From NCBI GenBank assembly GCA_963989245.1, contig OZ022340.1:46957948-47021947 (forward strand): a stretch of 64,000 nucleotides of DNA, given 5' to 3'. Below are positions 35,716-46,895 of the stretch, piece by piece. Position 1 is the first letter of the stretch, and each line of letters starts with the position of its first letter. This DNA is from Nansenia antarctica. Lineage: Eukaryota > Chordata > Actinopteri > Argentiniformes > Microstomatidae. The notes under the pieces are model-generated. The model was not told the origin of the DNA. It ran no database searches and saw nothing but the letters and a program-made list of their open reading frames with translations. Made by a program: the position numbers and the translations under genes.

Positions 35716-35971
35716 TGTAGGAGTGACGGCAATAACAGGACGATGTAGTCGGTTTGCCGGTAGAAAAACAATCATGTGCTTTATTCTCACTCTCTGCATG
35801 CGTACTGACAACAACAAACTTTCATTCCTCTCTGTCCCACTTATATCCCGTCATATCACCCGCTAAGCATCCTGGGTGATTGAGTAAACACAAACATATC
35901 AACAGTGCTTTATACAAGGCTGGAACGCCGTGAATTACGAATACTCTGCTTGCTAGCGAGCGGTCACTACA
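35716..35971 (-). repeat. 5' LTR of gypsy B
   Basis: 256 bp, apparently identical to 31548-31803, flanked outside by ACCC. Confidence 0.93.
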
Positions 35972-36585
35972 ACCCTTATAAAGTAGTAGAGGCACAAATA
36001 TGTACATTTCTAGCCTGCAAACTGCGACACTTCAAATGTGCAATAACACTATGTGCAATATGACAACCCTAGTCGTCTATCTGTACAGTATAGTATAGTG
36101 GATAGTGTACATAGCCTTTATTTATGTAAACCAGCTCCTTCCCTTGTGTTTTTTTGGGGGGGGTTTTCTTTCCTAGCACCAGGGGAGCCACCCCTCCTAA
36201 ATTTCGTTGTTTGGTACCTGTACTATAGCAATGACAATAAAGACCATTCATTCATTCATTCAAAGACGTACATTACTGTGAAGTCAATGCGGACAGTGGT
36301 CAACCTCGCGCTATACATGCAATGAGTAAATATATTTGCATGAATATCAATATTATATGAACAGTAAATATATATGTATATAGTGTGATGCGTATAGCAC
36401 ATGGAGGAATACGATTATGTGCAGTGTGCACGTATCCTTTGTGTGCACTCCTTCATAATAGCCTACGTGAGAGGCAATATTTCTTATGTCGGTGGAAATG
36501 GTATCCATTTCAAAGCGTTTCTCCTCTTTCACCCTTCTGCCAGCGGAGTCGCAGTTGCTCATTTCTGTCTGATGATGCATCGGTA
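35972..36585. other. LINE-tail remnants, no gene
   Basis: Contains AATAAAGACCATTCATTCATT near 36237, the tail of a LINE or SINE. ACACTTCAAATGTGCAATAAC near 36027 resembles, in reverse, the sequence at 4350-4410. The rest is AT-rich without a coding signal. Confidence 0.5.
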
Positions 36586-37024
36586 ACGTTAGCTACCGTA
36601 GCTAGCTAGCACCTGGTGGTAAAGTAGCTACCGTAGCTAGCTAGCACCTGGTGGTAACGTTAGCTACCGTAGCTAGCTAGCACCTGGTGGTAACATTAGC
36701 TACCGTAGCTAGCTAGCACCTGGTGGTAACATTAGCTACCGTAGCTGGCCAGCACCTGGTGGTAACGTTAGCTACCGTAGCTAGCTAGCACCTGGTGGTA
36801 ACATTAGCTACCATAGCTAGCTAGCACCTGGTGGTAACATTAGCTACCTTAGTTAGCTAGCACCTGGTGGTAACGTTAGCTACCGTAGCTAGCCAGCACC
36901 TGGTGGTAACATTAGCTACCGTAGCTGGCTAGCACATGGTGGTAACATTAGCTACCTTAGTTAGCTAGCACCTGGTGGTAACGTTAGCTACCGTAGCTAA
37001 CTAGCACCTGGTGGTAACATTAGT
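36586..37024 (+). repeat. 36-bp minisatellite
   Basis: About twelve copies of a 36-bp unit containing TTAGCTACCGTAGCTAGCTA and GCACCTGGTGGTAAC. Each unit contains a short palindrome (TAGCTAGCTA), so single strands could fold into hairpins. Confidence 0.93.
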
Positions 37025-37089
37025 GTAAGAGTCTCTAGGCACAGAGGGAGGTCGACACCAAGGAACAGCTGTACAAACGTGTTTGTTAA

Positions 37090-37320
37090 TGTACAGCACG
37101 GCTCAGCACCGTCACTGACGGGCTAACACACACACACACACACTGCACCGTCACTGACGGGCTAACACACACACACTGCACCGTCACTGACGGGCTAACA
37201 CACACACACACTGCACCGTCACTGACGGGCTAACACACACACACACACACACTGCACCGTCACTGACGGGCTAACACACACACACACACTGCACCGTCAC
37301 TGACGGGCTGAACGAGACGT
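37090..37320 (+). repeat. Compound (CA)n plus 19-bp repeat
   Basis: Five to six copies of CTGCACCGTCACTGACGGGC separated by (AC)n tracts of different lengths. The palindrome CCGTCA...TGACGG sits inside each unit. Confidence 0.92.
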
Positions 37321-37859
37321 TCAAAATAATCAAGAATAAATACTAAGTGCAGCGCGCGGCCGTCACTGCCGCTCAAACTTTCCATACAGTGTGTGTGTGT
37401 GTTGTGGTCGCTCGTATCTGTGGACTGTTTAGCTCTAGCCACCCGCACAGTTGTTGTCAGCTCCAGTGAGAAGGGAGCAAAGGCTTTAGAATGACGACAG
37501 ATGCCGTTATATAGGCGGAGGGTCCCGTCCCTCGTGACACAAGCGTCGCCTGGGCCAGCCAATGGGCTGGCGCAGTGTAATTCAGTTTCTGATGAGGTCA
37601 CGCAGGGGGCGTTCCCATAGTTGCCCCATAACTTGAAACCAGTTGGTCACTGAGTAGTGAGTAACAGACTCAGTGAGTACTGTTTTTGTTGCTTGAATAA
37701 AGGCTGGCAGTCTTTAATAGCCAAATGTTGTGGACTATACTGGGGAAGTATTTGTTATTATTCAGGAGTAAAACAATAAATACAAATATCGGATTGATAT
37801 CGGTATCGCAGATACCTGAAGCCCAGGTATCGGTAGTGAAAAAATGGGATCGGGACATC
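37321..37859. other. No gene; terminal fragment of a DNA transposon likely
   Basis: Around 37795-37862 the run GATATCGGTATCGCAGATACC, split by short spacers and ending GGGATCGGGACATCCCTACC, resembles a hAT or MITE terminus found in fish. No coding frame is supported. Confidence 0.4.
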
Positions 37860-38560
37860 CCTACCTAATTTCATCCAATACAGGCCTTTCAATATCTTAT
37901 TGATAATCACAACCTAGAGAAACAAGATTTCTACAGGTATTTACAACTGAGGCATTACTACTTCTATAAGAATATAAAGAATAATGAGGTTTCTGAAATG
38001 AGTCTCGTCAACATTTGTATTGATGCGTATAAGGGCAACACCCACAAGAAACTGGTGTCAAGAATTATACAGAAGAGTATACAGTCCACCAAGAATCACT
38101 CCACGTTATATGTTAGGGATAAGTGGGAGAAGGAAGCAAACATAGTCCTAACTGAGGAAGAATGGTTGAACATATGTAAAATACAATCCACCACCTCTAG
38201 CTCTGGACAATGGAGAGAATTTTAATGGAAGAACATTATTAGGTTTTTTATTACCCCAAGAAGAAAATACTTACAGAATGGTACACCGGGAACTGGGAAT
38301 TGCTGGAGAGAGTGCAACAATTCAATGGCTCATTTCTATCACATTTTTTGGGAATGCAGGGGTGCTGGCCCAAAAAGGTGACAAAATTATTTTCACTGAA
38401 AACGACGGAAATTATCATTGCGCGGTGCCCAGGCAATTTCCTATGATGCATGCTATAATTTTTCTATACAAGCTCTGTTCAAGGGACACATATAAAGCCT
38501 GTCAGTGTTATTCAGACCTATGAAGCAGCGGTAACAATAATGAAAACGCATCTATTAGAA
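37860..38560 (+). mobile_element. L1-like LINE 3' fragment
   Basis: The plus-strand frame includes SLVNICIDAYKGNTHKKLVS, STLYVRDKWEKEANIVLTEE and WLNICKIQSTTSSSGQWREF. Across a shift come KYLQNGTPGTGNCWREC and FWECRGAGP. The K-W-E-K-E and T-x-S-x-x-W-R-E-F patterns and the zinc-knuckle-like C-terminal C-W-R-E-C region are typical of the L1/Tx1 group's C-terminal domain. Frameshifts and stops are present. Confidence 0.7.
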
Positions 38561-38879
38561 TTAGAAGAAAGATGTATTTATTTTGTAAATATATTTTGTT
38601 TGTTTTTGTTTTTTTGTTTTGTCACTTAAAACATTTATTCCCACATACATGAAACCACACATTAATCCCAAAAAAGAAAAGTCGCTTTGGATAAAGGCAT
38701 CTGTTAAATGCCCAAAAATTTAAATGTATCATGAGATTTGTTAACCAAGGGCAGTGTGGTGAGTGGGAATGTAACGATGGACATACTGTATGTGCTGAGA
38801 GAACATTCCACAACAAACAGTATCAAAACTAAACTTCAAAATGGGAATTTCTTAACAAGGTTCCCATACGTAGGGACGT

Positions 38880-39088
38880 CTACAGCTCCATGAGGGCTTT
38901 TATTTCATTAATGCGTGACGCCTTCTTGTCGGTGGGGTTCTTGGAGCCGAAAGCCTTGTCCACCAGATCCTGCTTCTGCCTCTGAATCTTCACCATGTTC
39001 TCCTCCACAGAGTCCCTCACGATGAACTTGGTGATGAAGACGTCTCTCTTCTGGCCCAGGCGGTGACAGCGATCCACACACTGGTCCT
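38880..39088 (-). pseudogene. hltf: HLTF-like SNF2 helicase, last exon
   Basis: The minus-strand exon begins after AAGCAG at 39088 and reads DRCHRLGQKRDVFITKFIVR, DSVEENMVKIQRQKQDLVDK and AFGSKNPTDKKASRINEIKA, ending LMEL and a stop (38882-38880). D-R-x-H-R-x-G-Q is helicase motif VI of SNF2 enzymes, and the remaining tail matches the extreme C-terminus of HLTF, a Rad5-type ubiquitin ligase/translocase acting in DNA damage bypass. The stop and length agree with a normal last exon. I see no upstream exons between 39089 and 48 kb, where they should lie, so this is a detached last exon or the rest is displaced. The reading frame itself is intact. Confidence 0.8.
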
Positions 39089-39902
39089 CTGCTTAAACGA
39101 AGATGTTTAAAAACGCCTGCCAGAGGGAAGATTTTTTAAAAACGCTGTATATTCACCGTATATCTTTGACGTGTGGACGAGATAGACGGAGCTTTTTGTA
39201 TTCGTCACGTCATCATGCGCGTAGATTTCTATGATCATGCGCACTGCAGCTGTTTGCTGTTCCCTCCAACGTCATATCCTGGCACCAGTAACTACTTTGT
39301 TTACAACAGGCAACGGTGGTCAAGCGAGGAAAATGGATGTGAACAAAGTGCTTCTAGTTCTTTCACTGTTAACTGGACTTTTAACCTGTTTACAGATAAA
39401 TGCACAGTTAATGATCGAGAACATTGAGAGACAGAGGCGTCTGATTGGCCAGCGGGGCTATGGGGATAAAATTATATTGCCGACTACTGGTGTGGAATGC
39501 TCAATGACAGCGTTTATATTGCGTTTAAACATGCTGGTGTGGACGGTCATATTTTTATATACGAAAAACGTTGATCAAAAAAACGTATTGGTGACTATGT
39601 CGAAAGATCTGCGAGGTGGATTAGGCTATTCTACATTCAGTAGCCTACAATTGATGGAGGAGACATGAACCCCTCAATCATGTTGGGGGTCAAACCTACC
39701 ATTGCTCATGTGCTGCTGACACAGGTGATTGTACCTTAATGATATGTCTTATCGGGATTGGTGACGCTCTTGCTTCTTGTCTTGATGTCACCTATATGAG
39801 CCCCTAACAGGCTTCAAAAGCTGAGGCTATAATGCAACACGTGGTCTAATTATCCTCCAACCTTCACTACCCTGCTGCACTTAACCCCCCAACTGTGCCA
39901 AC
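39089..39902 (+). other. Transposon-like stretch with a small open frame
   Basis: A frame from about 39333 reads MDVNKVLLVLSLLTGLLTCL and QINAQLMIENIERQRRLIGQ: a hydrophobic start followed by a basic helix. I do not recognise the family with confidence. Flanking AAAAACG motifs (39105, 39565, 39585) suggest a non-autonomous DNA transposon. No splice context supports a host gene. Confidence 0.3.
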
Positions 39903-40371
39903 ATGGACTGGTTCGTCTTCCCCGTTGATAACCTACTGTGCATGGTCCTTGGCATCTCCCTAACTGTGTGGTTTACCCAGCTGTTGGTCTTCATCATTGT
40001 GCCAGCTATCCTTGGTGTTTCCTTTGGGATCCGGAGACTCTACATGAAGACCCTTCTCAAGCTGAAAAAGCACAACCTAAATATTGCAGACTGTCGTGGC
40101 CAATCCTACGACAATGGGAGCAACATGATGGGCCACAAACAGGGGGTTCAGGCAAGATTACTGCAGGTGAACAACAAGGCATCATGTGTTCCCTGCAGCA
40201 GTCACACTCTGAATCTCGTAGTAGCAGATGCAGCAAAATCCTCTGTGCTGTCTATGTCCCTCTTTGGTATTTTGCAGAGACTGTACACCCTTTTTAGTTC
40301 ATCTGTGTCACGCTGGGCAATCCTGCAACAACATGTCAAGGACCTCACTCTGAAATCTTTATCAGTGACAA
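39903..40371 (+). CDS. gpat4: GPAT4 first exon fused in frame to hAT transposase
   Basis: The ORF starts MDWFVFPVDNLLCMVLGISL, then FTQLLVFIIVPAILGVSFGI and RRLYMKTLLK. This matches the membrane-anchoring N-terminus of glycerol-3-phosphate acyltransferase 4 (AGPAT6), an ER enzyme of lipid synthesis. Directly after KTLLK, without a stop or frameshift, it continues HNLNIADCRGQSYDNGSNMM, GHKQGVQARLLQ and SCVPCSSHTLNLVVADAAKS, the DUF4371-type core of a hAT transposase. The acyltransferase domain is absent. The chimera runs to 40371, where a LINE insert begins. It arose by insertion of a transposon copy into, or recombination with, the exon. Whether a transcript exists is unknown; chance in-frame joining has odds of one in three. 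Confidence 0.75.
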
Positions 40372-40892
40372 TAATAATAATAAAATTCATTACATTTATA
40401 TAGCGCTTTTCCGAGGCTCAAAGACGCTGACAATACAGGAGATACGGAAAACACAAAAACAACAAGCAACATGGACACATGGAACACAGAATCAGCGAAC
40501 GGGGAGGGGGGGGGGTGGTGGGGGGGGGGGGGGGGGAGGTGGTTAGGGGTAGGGGAGGTTGTATGCGTGTCCAGGGGGGGGGGGGGTGGCCGGGATGGGG
40601 GAGATGGCTAGGGGTAGGGGAGGCTGTAGGCATGGGAGAACAGGTAGGTTTTGAGGTGGGATTTAAAAGTGAGGAGTGAGGGTGAGTCTCTGAGTGGTTG
40701 AGGGAGAGAGTTCCAGAGGCGGGGTGCAGCTCGTGAAAAGGCACGGTGACCGAAGCCTTTGAGTTTTGAGGGTGGGACAGTGAGGGGAACAATGGATGAG
40801 GATCGGAGGGTACGGGTAGGGCGGTGGGGGAGAAGGAGGTCAGTCAGGTAAGGGGGGGCCAGGCTATGGAGGGCTTTGTATGTGAGGATGAG
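40372..40892 (-). mobile_element. LINE 3' fragment nested in the hAT gene
   Basis: Starts with (TAA)n and TTATATAGCGCTTTTCC, a common fish LINE tail. The minus-strand frame holds LTYKALHSLAPPYLTDLL and the RAFSRAAPRLWNSLPQPLRD motif of the C-terminal end of jockey/CR1-group reverse transcriptases. The 5-bp duplication GACAA flanks it (40367-40371 and 40893-40897), and removing it makes the hAT sequence contiguous (SVTRWEAR). A long G-run lies at 40500-40600. Confidence 0.85.
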
Positions 40893-41895
40893 GACAAGAT
40901 GGGAGGCAAGGATCCAGAGTGTGAAGGCTCTGAGGTACCAGATGCCAGAGATGGTACAAGCACTGTCTGCACTGAAGGAATTTGCTGTAGAAAAGAAGGA
41001 CTCCGAGACAATGTCCTCAGCCGGGGGCATACGGGGTGAGCTGATGACCTGGCAGTTTCTGCTATGCATGGTGGTCTGGTACAATGTCTTATACCAGATC
41101 AATCATGCTAGCAAAATATTACAAAGCTCCACAGTTTCCATCCAAACGCTGAGAACGGAACTTGGAGGAGTCAAGAACTACCTTACAGACTTCAGGGACC
41201 GTGGGCTTGCTTCCTGCCAGGCAGAAGCAAGAGAAATTGCCGAGATTCTAGAGATTGACATGAGGCTTCCTGAAAAGAGAACAAAAAGAACAAAAAGGCA
41301 GTTTCTATATGAGGGCAGAGAACAAACATTGTCTACACCAGATGACCTCTTCAATCAGGAGTTTCTTCTTCCAATGGTGGACGCCGCCCTCACCAGTATC
41401 ACTAGCAGGTTCTCAAAGATGGAGGATATTTACAGCCTGTATGGTTTTATGTTCTCCAAAGAGGAAATGACAAAGGCAAATACGTCTGGAAGGCTTCAGA
41501 AGCAGTGCCTAAATCTTGAAAAAACTATGGATGACATCGATGGAGAGGAGATGGTGATGGAGGTCAGGGCTGCTATCCACACATTCCCTGATGATGTGTG
41601 TGTCTCTCCAAGACAGATGTTGGACTACATATACAAGGAGGAACTTCTAGATCTCTATGGGAATCTCAGTATTGCCCTGCGGCTCCTGTTAACACTTCCG
41701 GTCACTGTCGCATCTGGCGAGAGAAGCTTCTCGAGCCTGAAGCTTATAAAGACTTACCTGAGGTCCACCATGAGCCAGGAAAGGCTTTCAGGGATGGCAC
41801 AAATCTCGATAGAACAGGAGGTTAGAAGATCTTTGGACCTGGAAGATCTGGTGGCAGCATTTGCTGCAGCCAAGGCACGAAAGCAGCGATTCTAA
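40893..41895 (+). mobile_element. hAT transposase, C-terminal half with dimerisation domain
   Basis: Continues the transposase from 40371: WEARIQSVKALRYQMPEMVQ, ETMSSAGGIRGELMTWQF and later FSKMEDIYSLYGFMFSKEEM. It ends with the hAT dimerisation domain, LLLTLPVTVASGERSFSSLK followed by YLRSTMSQERLSGMAQISIE. The frame is open from the insertion scar to the stop at 41893. With the LINE ignored, the transposase core and dimer domain are both open, which is unusual in this decayed region. A terminal inverted repeat is not evident downstream. Confidence 0.8.
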
Positions 41896-43469
41896 AAGGT
41901 TACTGTATGTCAGGGTTCAGAGTATAGAGCAGGTTCAGAGTACGGTTCAGCAAATAGCAAACAGCAAACATAAGTAGAGTGCAAAATAAGCAAGGAGATG
42001 CAGAGTGCAAAATAAGTAAGAAGCTGCAGAGTGCAAAAATGTAAATAAGATGCAGAGTGCAAAATAAGTAAGATGTCTTAGGCAGGCAGACAGACAGACA
42101 AGCAGGCAGGCAAGCAGGCAGGCAGACAGACAGACCCAGTGGAGTCGTGTAAAATGTAAATAAGAACACCAGCGGTTTCAGAATATACTTGTTTATTGAT
42201 TTTTTGATTTATTTGTTTATTTATTTGTTGTTCTTGCTCTGTTTGATATTACATATTAATGTTGCTGTTTCAGAATGTGAAAACACCAGCAGTTTCAGAA
42301 TGTAAGAGTTCTAATAAGCACCATTGTGAGTTGATATTTCATTATTTATATTGCTCCAATTTGATGTTACTACACATGGCTCCTTTGTTGATCAAATACT
42401 CGGACGTGTGTGTGACTGTTAATTAATACATTATGACATTTATAATGAATTCCTTTGTTTCAGACTGTTTTTTTACTTACACACACACAAGCGTGCGCAT
42501 ATGCGCGAACTTCGTAAAACCGTATTATATTTTAGTGTCAGGGAAATAAATACATTTTAAAATGTCCACATCGTCACCCGCCTAACCAGGGGCCTCACAT
42601 CCCATTTCTAGATTACTTATTTTTCCTTAGTTATTAAATAAAATCATCATTTATCTTTACCCTCGACTTGTCTCCCTATTTTGTCACTTTCTCTGAGCCG
42701 GGTTAGTGACAACCAGGGGCCTCCATAATGTTGTTTGCTTAGGGCCCCCAAAAGTCTAGGGGCTCCACTGATTGGAAGCTGTTATTAAACAGTTTATAAC
42801 AGTACAGTACCCTAATAGACTAGTGTTTTGATGCTAGCTCCGAAATGTCTCCGCTCCGCCTCCAATCTCTCCCAGATCCACGTCAAACTCCTGTCTGTTC
42901 AACCTGAAGTAAGTTGCCTGGAACTAGCGGTCCTCCTGTACACTACAGCCTCAACTGTTGACCAAATTGAACTCTCATTTCATTGTGAGACTGCAGCATC
43001 TCGTAGTCCCACAACCAACCGCCTCCTTTTTACGTTATGGAAAATTAGTTGATGCTCAGCAAGCTAGCTGTCTATGACCGAAAGACGCGTGTAAAATGTA
43101 TGCTCCAGTCTCTCTCCCTGTGATGAGTGACTCAATTAATTTAGATAGACCAGTTGAAGTTTTCCCAATTGTCCCATTGTGATGCAATAATCCGTCGCAC
43201 CACAAACTTTTACAAAATTTGCTAAATTTGACAGTGCGACAAAACTTGCACGCCGTGTGCTTTGTCCCATTCAAAACGAATGGAATCGAATTTTCGCGGT
43301 GAGATTAAAATCGGGGCCGTGTGCATTGGGATGAGATTTTCTCATAGACTTCCATTCAAACTTCAAAATCGAATGTTGTCGTGCAACAAAAATCGCACGC
43401 TGTGTGCATTGGCCTTAAGATACATGGATGTTGCGCGCGCGCCCTCCAGTGTGTGTGCACTGTCTAGAC
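41896..43469. other. Non-coding, simple repeats and possible hAT tail
   Basis: Contains GCAAAATAAGTAAG-type repeats (41980-42070) and CAGGCAGG/CAGACAGA runs (42080-42135). ACCAGGGGCCTCCATAATG (42713) and AGGGCCCCCAAAAGTCTAGG (42752) resemble the end of the ZMYM-type hAT family. No gene is supported. Confidence 0.45.
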
Positions 43470-43802
43470 CAGAGGTTCCCAAAGTGTCCGGTGGTGCCGC
43501 CAAATCTGCTCGTAAAAAAATAAAAAATAAAAAATGTATTATAATATAAATTAATAATAATAATACATTAATAAACGTTTGTTTATTACATGTGCAATGG
43601 AGTTCATAAGCAAATAAAAGATATATTTCTCAGATTTGAAAGATATTAATTTAATACTATTATTGCTTCAAGTACAGCAAACGTTGCTATGGACGCTATC
43701 AGACGGGTTGCTATGGATCGGCGGTGCGTCCTCTATCTTCTCCAATCCATTCATTGTTGTGTCCAAACGACTTGACAGCGGGAAAATACAAATAAAATAA
43801 AA

Positions 43803-46340
43803 ATGGATCGATTCCTGAAAAAGGAATGCCTCACAGGTCACCACGGCAGAAGAAGCTGAGGAACCAGCAGCAAAAAGGAGTAAACTCCGACTATACAACG
43901 AAAGCTACCTTCGGTATGGGTTCACCTGGACTGGAGATGCTGACTGCCCCACGCCAGAATGCCTCATCTGCAGAGAAAAAGTATCAAACCAAGCAATGGT
44001 GCCAAGTAAGCTATCAAGACACTTTGACACAAAACGCTCTGCCTATGAATCCAAAGACCTTGAGTATTTCAAGAGACTGAAATCACAAAATGATAAGCAG
44101 AGTCAGCGTATGATTTCATGTGTACGTGTCTCTGACAAAGCACAGGAGGCCAGCTATTTGGTGGCGGAGTTAATAGCGAAAGCGAAAAAGCCCCACACTA
44201 TCGCCGAGTCCCTCATCCTACCAGCATGTAAGGAAATTGTTGGGGTGATGATAGGGCCAGCTGCTGCAAAAGAAATTGGCAAAATTCCGTTATCTGACAA
44301 CACAATAAAACGTTGCATTGATGACATGTCAGTTGACATTGAAACTGTTCTCACCGAAAAAATTAAGAAAAGTGGGAAATTTGCTCAGCAAGTCGATGAT
44401 TCAACAGACATTAGTGGCCACTGCCAACTCATTGCCAACGTGAGATATGTTGATGCAGAATCCATTGAGGATAACTTCTTTTTTTGCAAAGAGTTAGAGA
44501 GTGGGGCCTTAACTGGGGAATGTGTGTCAGCGTCTGCACCGACGGGGCTGCGTCAATGACAGGGAGGGTGAAGGGCTTTGTAAGTAAAGTGAGAAAGGAA
44601 AATCCAGCCGTGCAGATAAACCACTGCATGCTACACCGAGAAGCCCTTGTCGCCAAGGCTATGCCCCCAGACCTCACTGGAGTCTTGGACCAAGCGGTGA
44701 AAATGGTTAATTATGTAAAATCACGCCCGCTGAAGTCACGGCTGTTCAGCACATTGTGCGATGAGATGGGGTCCGAGCATGAGGGGCTCTTATTACACAC
44801 AGAGGTCTGCTGGCTGTCGCGGGGCAAGGTGTTATCCCGTGTCTATGAGCTCCGAGATGAACTGATAACTTTTGTCAGTGAGCACGACTTGCCATACAAA
44901 GAACAATTGGAAGATGAATCGTGGTGGATTAAGCTTGCTTATCTGGCAGATATTTTTAGCCACCTAATGACCTCAACATAAAAATGCAAGGGAAGGCTGA
45001 GAATATCCTGACAGCGACAGACAAACTGAACGGATTCCGATCCAAATTGAGACGGTGGCAAGACGGGGTGGCCAAGAAAAACATTGAAATGTTTATGTTG
45101 ACGGCCAATGACGCAGCACACAAGTCAGCGTCTTTCTTGAATCTGATCGCTGCGCACCTACGTATGCTGGAGGAGAGATTTGAGTCCTATTTCCCTCCAA
45201 TGAACGAAGACTTCGACTGGCTCCGGGATCCGTTCAACCCCCTCTCATCAGCATCAGCCGCTAGTTTGAGCAGCAAAGCTCAAGATGAACTGGCAGAGCT
45301 CATTATGGACCGCACACTGAAGCTCAAACATGGTGAGCTAGGTTTGGATAGGTTTTGGCTGCTTGTGGGACATGAATATCCATCTCTTTCAGAGAGCGCC
45401 ATCACGGTGCTTTTACCCTTCCCAACCTCCTACTAAGGAGAAGACGAACATACTGGCAGACACCTCAACACAACTAGGCCTCAACATCCACCAAGCAAAG
45501 ACCAAAATACTAAAGATCAACACAAACAACGAAGACCCAGTAAACCTGGAGGGAACAGCACTCGAGGAAGTAGAATCCTTCACCTACCTAGGTAGCATCA
45601 TAGACAAGAAGGGTGGCACGGAGGCAGATGTCAGAGCAAGAATCAGCAAGGCAAGGGCCTCATACATCCAACTAAAGAACATCTGGAGCTCCAAGGTAAT
45701 CAGTCAGCGGACAAAGATCAGACTCTTCAAATCCAACATCAAGCCAGTACTCCTATACGGATCAGAGACGTGGATGACAACCAAGATCACAATGACTAGA
45801 GTGCAGTCATTCATCAACAGATGCCTGAGGCGGATCCTGAACATCCACTGGCCAGATACCATCAGTAACAACGATCTCTGGCAGAGAACGGGCGAACAAC
45901 CAGTGGAAGAACAAATCAAGAGAAGAAGGTGGGGATGGATCGGCCACACACTACGCAAACCAAACACCAGCACCACCAGACAGGCCCTTAGATGGAACCC
46001 CCAAGGCAAAAGGAAGAGAGGCCGGCCCAAGAACACCTGGCGCAGGGACTTGGAGACAGACATCACACAGAGTGGACTAACATGGAAACAGCTGGAAAGC
46101 AAAGCACAGGACAGAGGACCCTGGCGAACTGTTGTCAACGGCCTATGCTCCTCCAAAAGGAGCGATAGGCGTAAGTAAGTAACCTCCTACTTGTGCGAGC
46201 TGGCTTTTTCTTCTCTAGCATACGTCAAGAACAAGACACGCACGCGTCTGTCAGTGGAACAGGACCTGCGTGTCGCGCTGTCCACTATCTCTCCCCGCAT
46301 AAAGAGACTCTGCTCCCAAAAGCAGGCGCATATGTCCCAC
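43803..46340 (+). pseudogene. ZBED5/FAM200-like hAT transposase, broken
   Basis: The coding order is recognisable. It starts near 43803 (MDRFLKKE, then a frameshift), followed by a BED-type zinc finger region (RYGFTWTGDADCPTPECLIC, SKLSRHFDTK). Next is the transposase core (IPLSDNTIKRCIDDMSVDIE, QQVDDSTDISGHCQL; after a shift near 44520, VCTDGAASMTGRVKGFVSKV and INHCMLHREALVAKAM). Then come 44984-45436 and a C-terminal LCELAFSSLAYVKNKTRTRL piece after the LINE, ending at about 46343. It is the FAM200/ZBED5 family of domesticated-or-transposon proteins. Frameshifts near 43830, 44520 and 44980 and the LINE inactivate this copy. Confidence 0.82.
45435..46180 (+). mobile_element. RTE-like LINE 3' part nested in the ZBED hAT
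   Basis: One open frame ([75 protein letters not shown]) is the C-terminal part of an endonuclease-reverse transcriptase LINE. The catalytic RT motifs are lost. It ends in a GTAAGTAAGTAA tail. The 11-bp target duplication AACCTCCTACT (45424-45434 and 46181-46191) flanks it exactly. Clade (RTE, Dong or similar) is uncertain. Confidence 0.88.
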
Positions 46341-46895
46341 TAATGCGCACAACATATTTCTTTGTTTTGTATTTCTCTCAATTTTTACAATTCTGTCATG
46401 ATTATTATTGTTAAATTATTATAGTTGTGAGATACCCGTTTGGTTCAGATGTGAAATAATAATCTCAGAATGAGCATTGAAATGAGAATTACATTTTAAG
46501 GCATTATTTTAAGCCCCCCCAAAAAAGCATTGTTCCATTGATTGATTTTATAGGCCTTTGCCTATTTTATTTGTGTGAAGAATTCCCTCTGAGTCTCCTC
46601 CCATATTGTACAATCCTTGAGGGCCACAATTTTATTTAATTTAGCGATAGTTTGACTGACCTATGCATTCTTGCCCATCCATTACAGTTCATTTATGACT
46701 TTTATTATCTTGTTAAAATTCATTGGGGCAATACTTATGTATTATATATAAACACACATTTACAAACCAATTCATCATGTATTGTTTTTAGTTTAAGCTC
46801 CGAGGCATTTTTAAAATCTTCGTAGAGTTGGGGTGCCTTGAAGAAGGGGGAAAGCTTCAGGGGTGCCTTGGTTAAAAAAAGTTTGGGAACCTCTG

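Larger units (their letters stand above)
31548..35971 (-). mobile_element. Ty3/gypsy retrotransposon B, apparently complete and young
   Basis: LTRs of 256 bp at 31548-31803 and 35716-35971 begin TGTAGGAGTGACGG and end GGTCACTACA; I see no difference between them by eye. The 4-bp target duplication is ACCC (31544-31547 and 35972-35975). On the element's strand the 5' LTR is followed by TTGGTGACCCTGATATTC, the position and form of a primer-binding site. The 3' LTR is preceded by TCTGGGGGGACGTG, a polypurine tract. Gag (35668 to 34997) and pol (35054 to 31785) are both open and overlap by 58 bp in different frames, so pol may need a frameshift. Every expected part is present, unlike the other two gypsy copies in the window. 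Confidence 0.95.
43470..46895 (+). mobile_element. ZBED-type hAT transposon, full length with TIRs
   Basis: Both ends carry the inverted terminal repeat CAGAGGTTCCCAAA (43470 onward; complement at 46882-46895). The outer 8 bases GTCTAGAC and CTCTACAC agree at 6 of 8 positions, fitting a decayed hAT target duplication. Inside is one transposase gene in several frames plus a nested LINE (45435-46180). The end motifs are those of the Charlie-like hAT group. Transposition is not expected because the gene is broken. Confidence 0.9.

Noticed and set aside
40479..40792. Glycine- or proline-rich coding frames
   Set aside because: They come from a G-rich tract in the nested LINE's 3' region.
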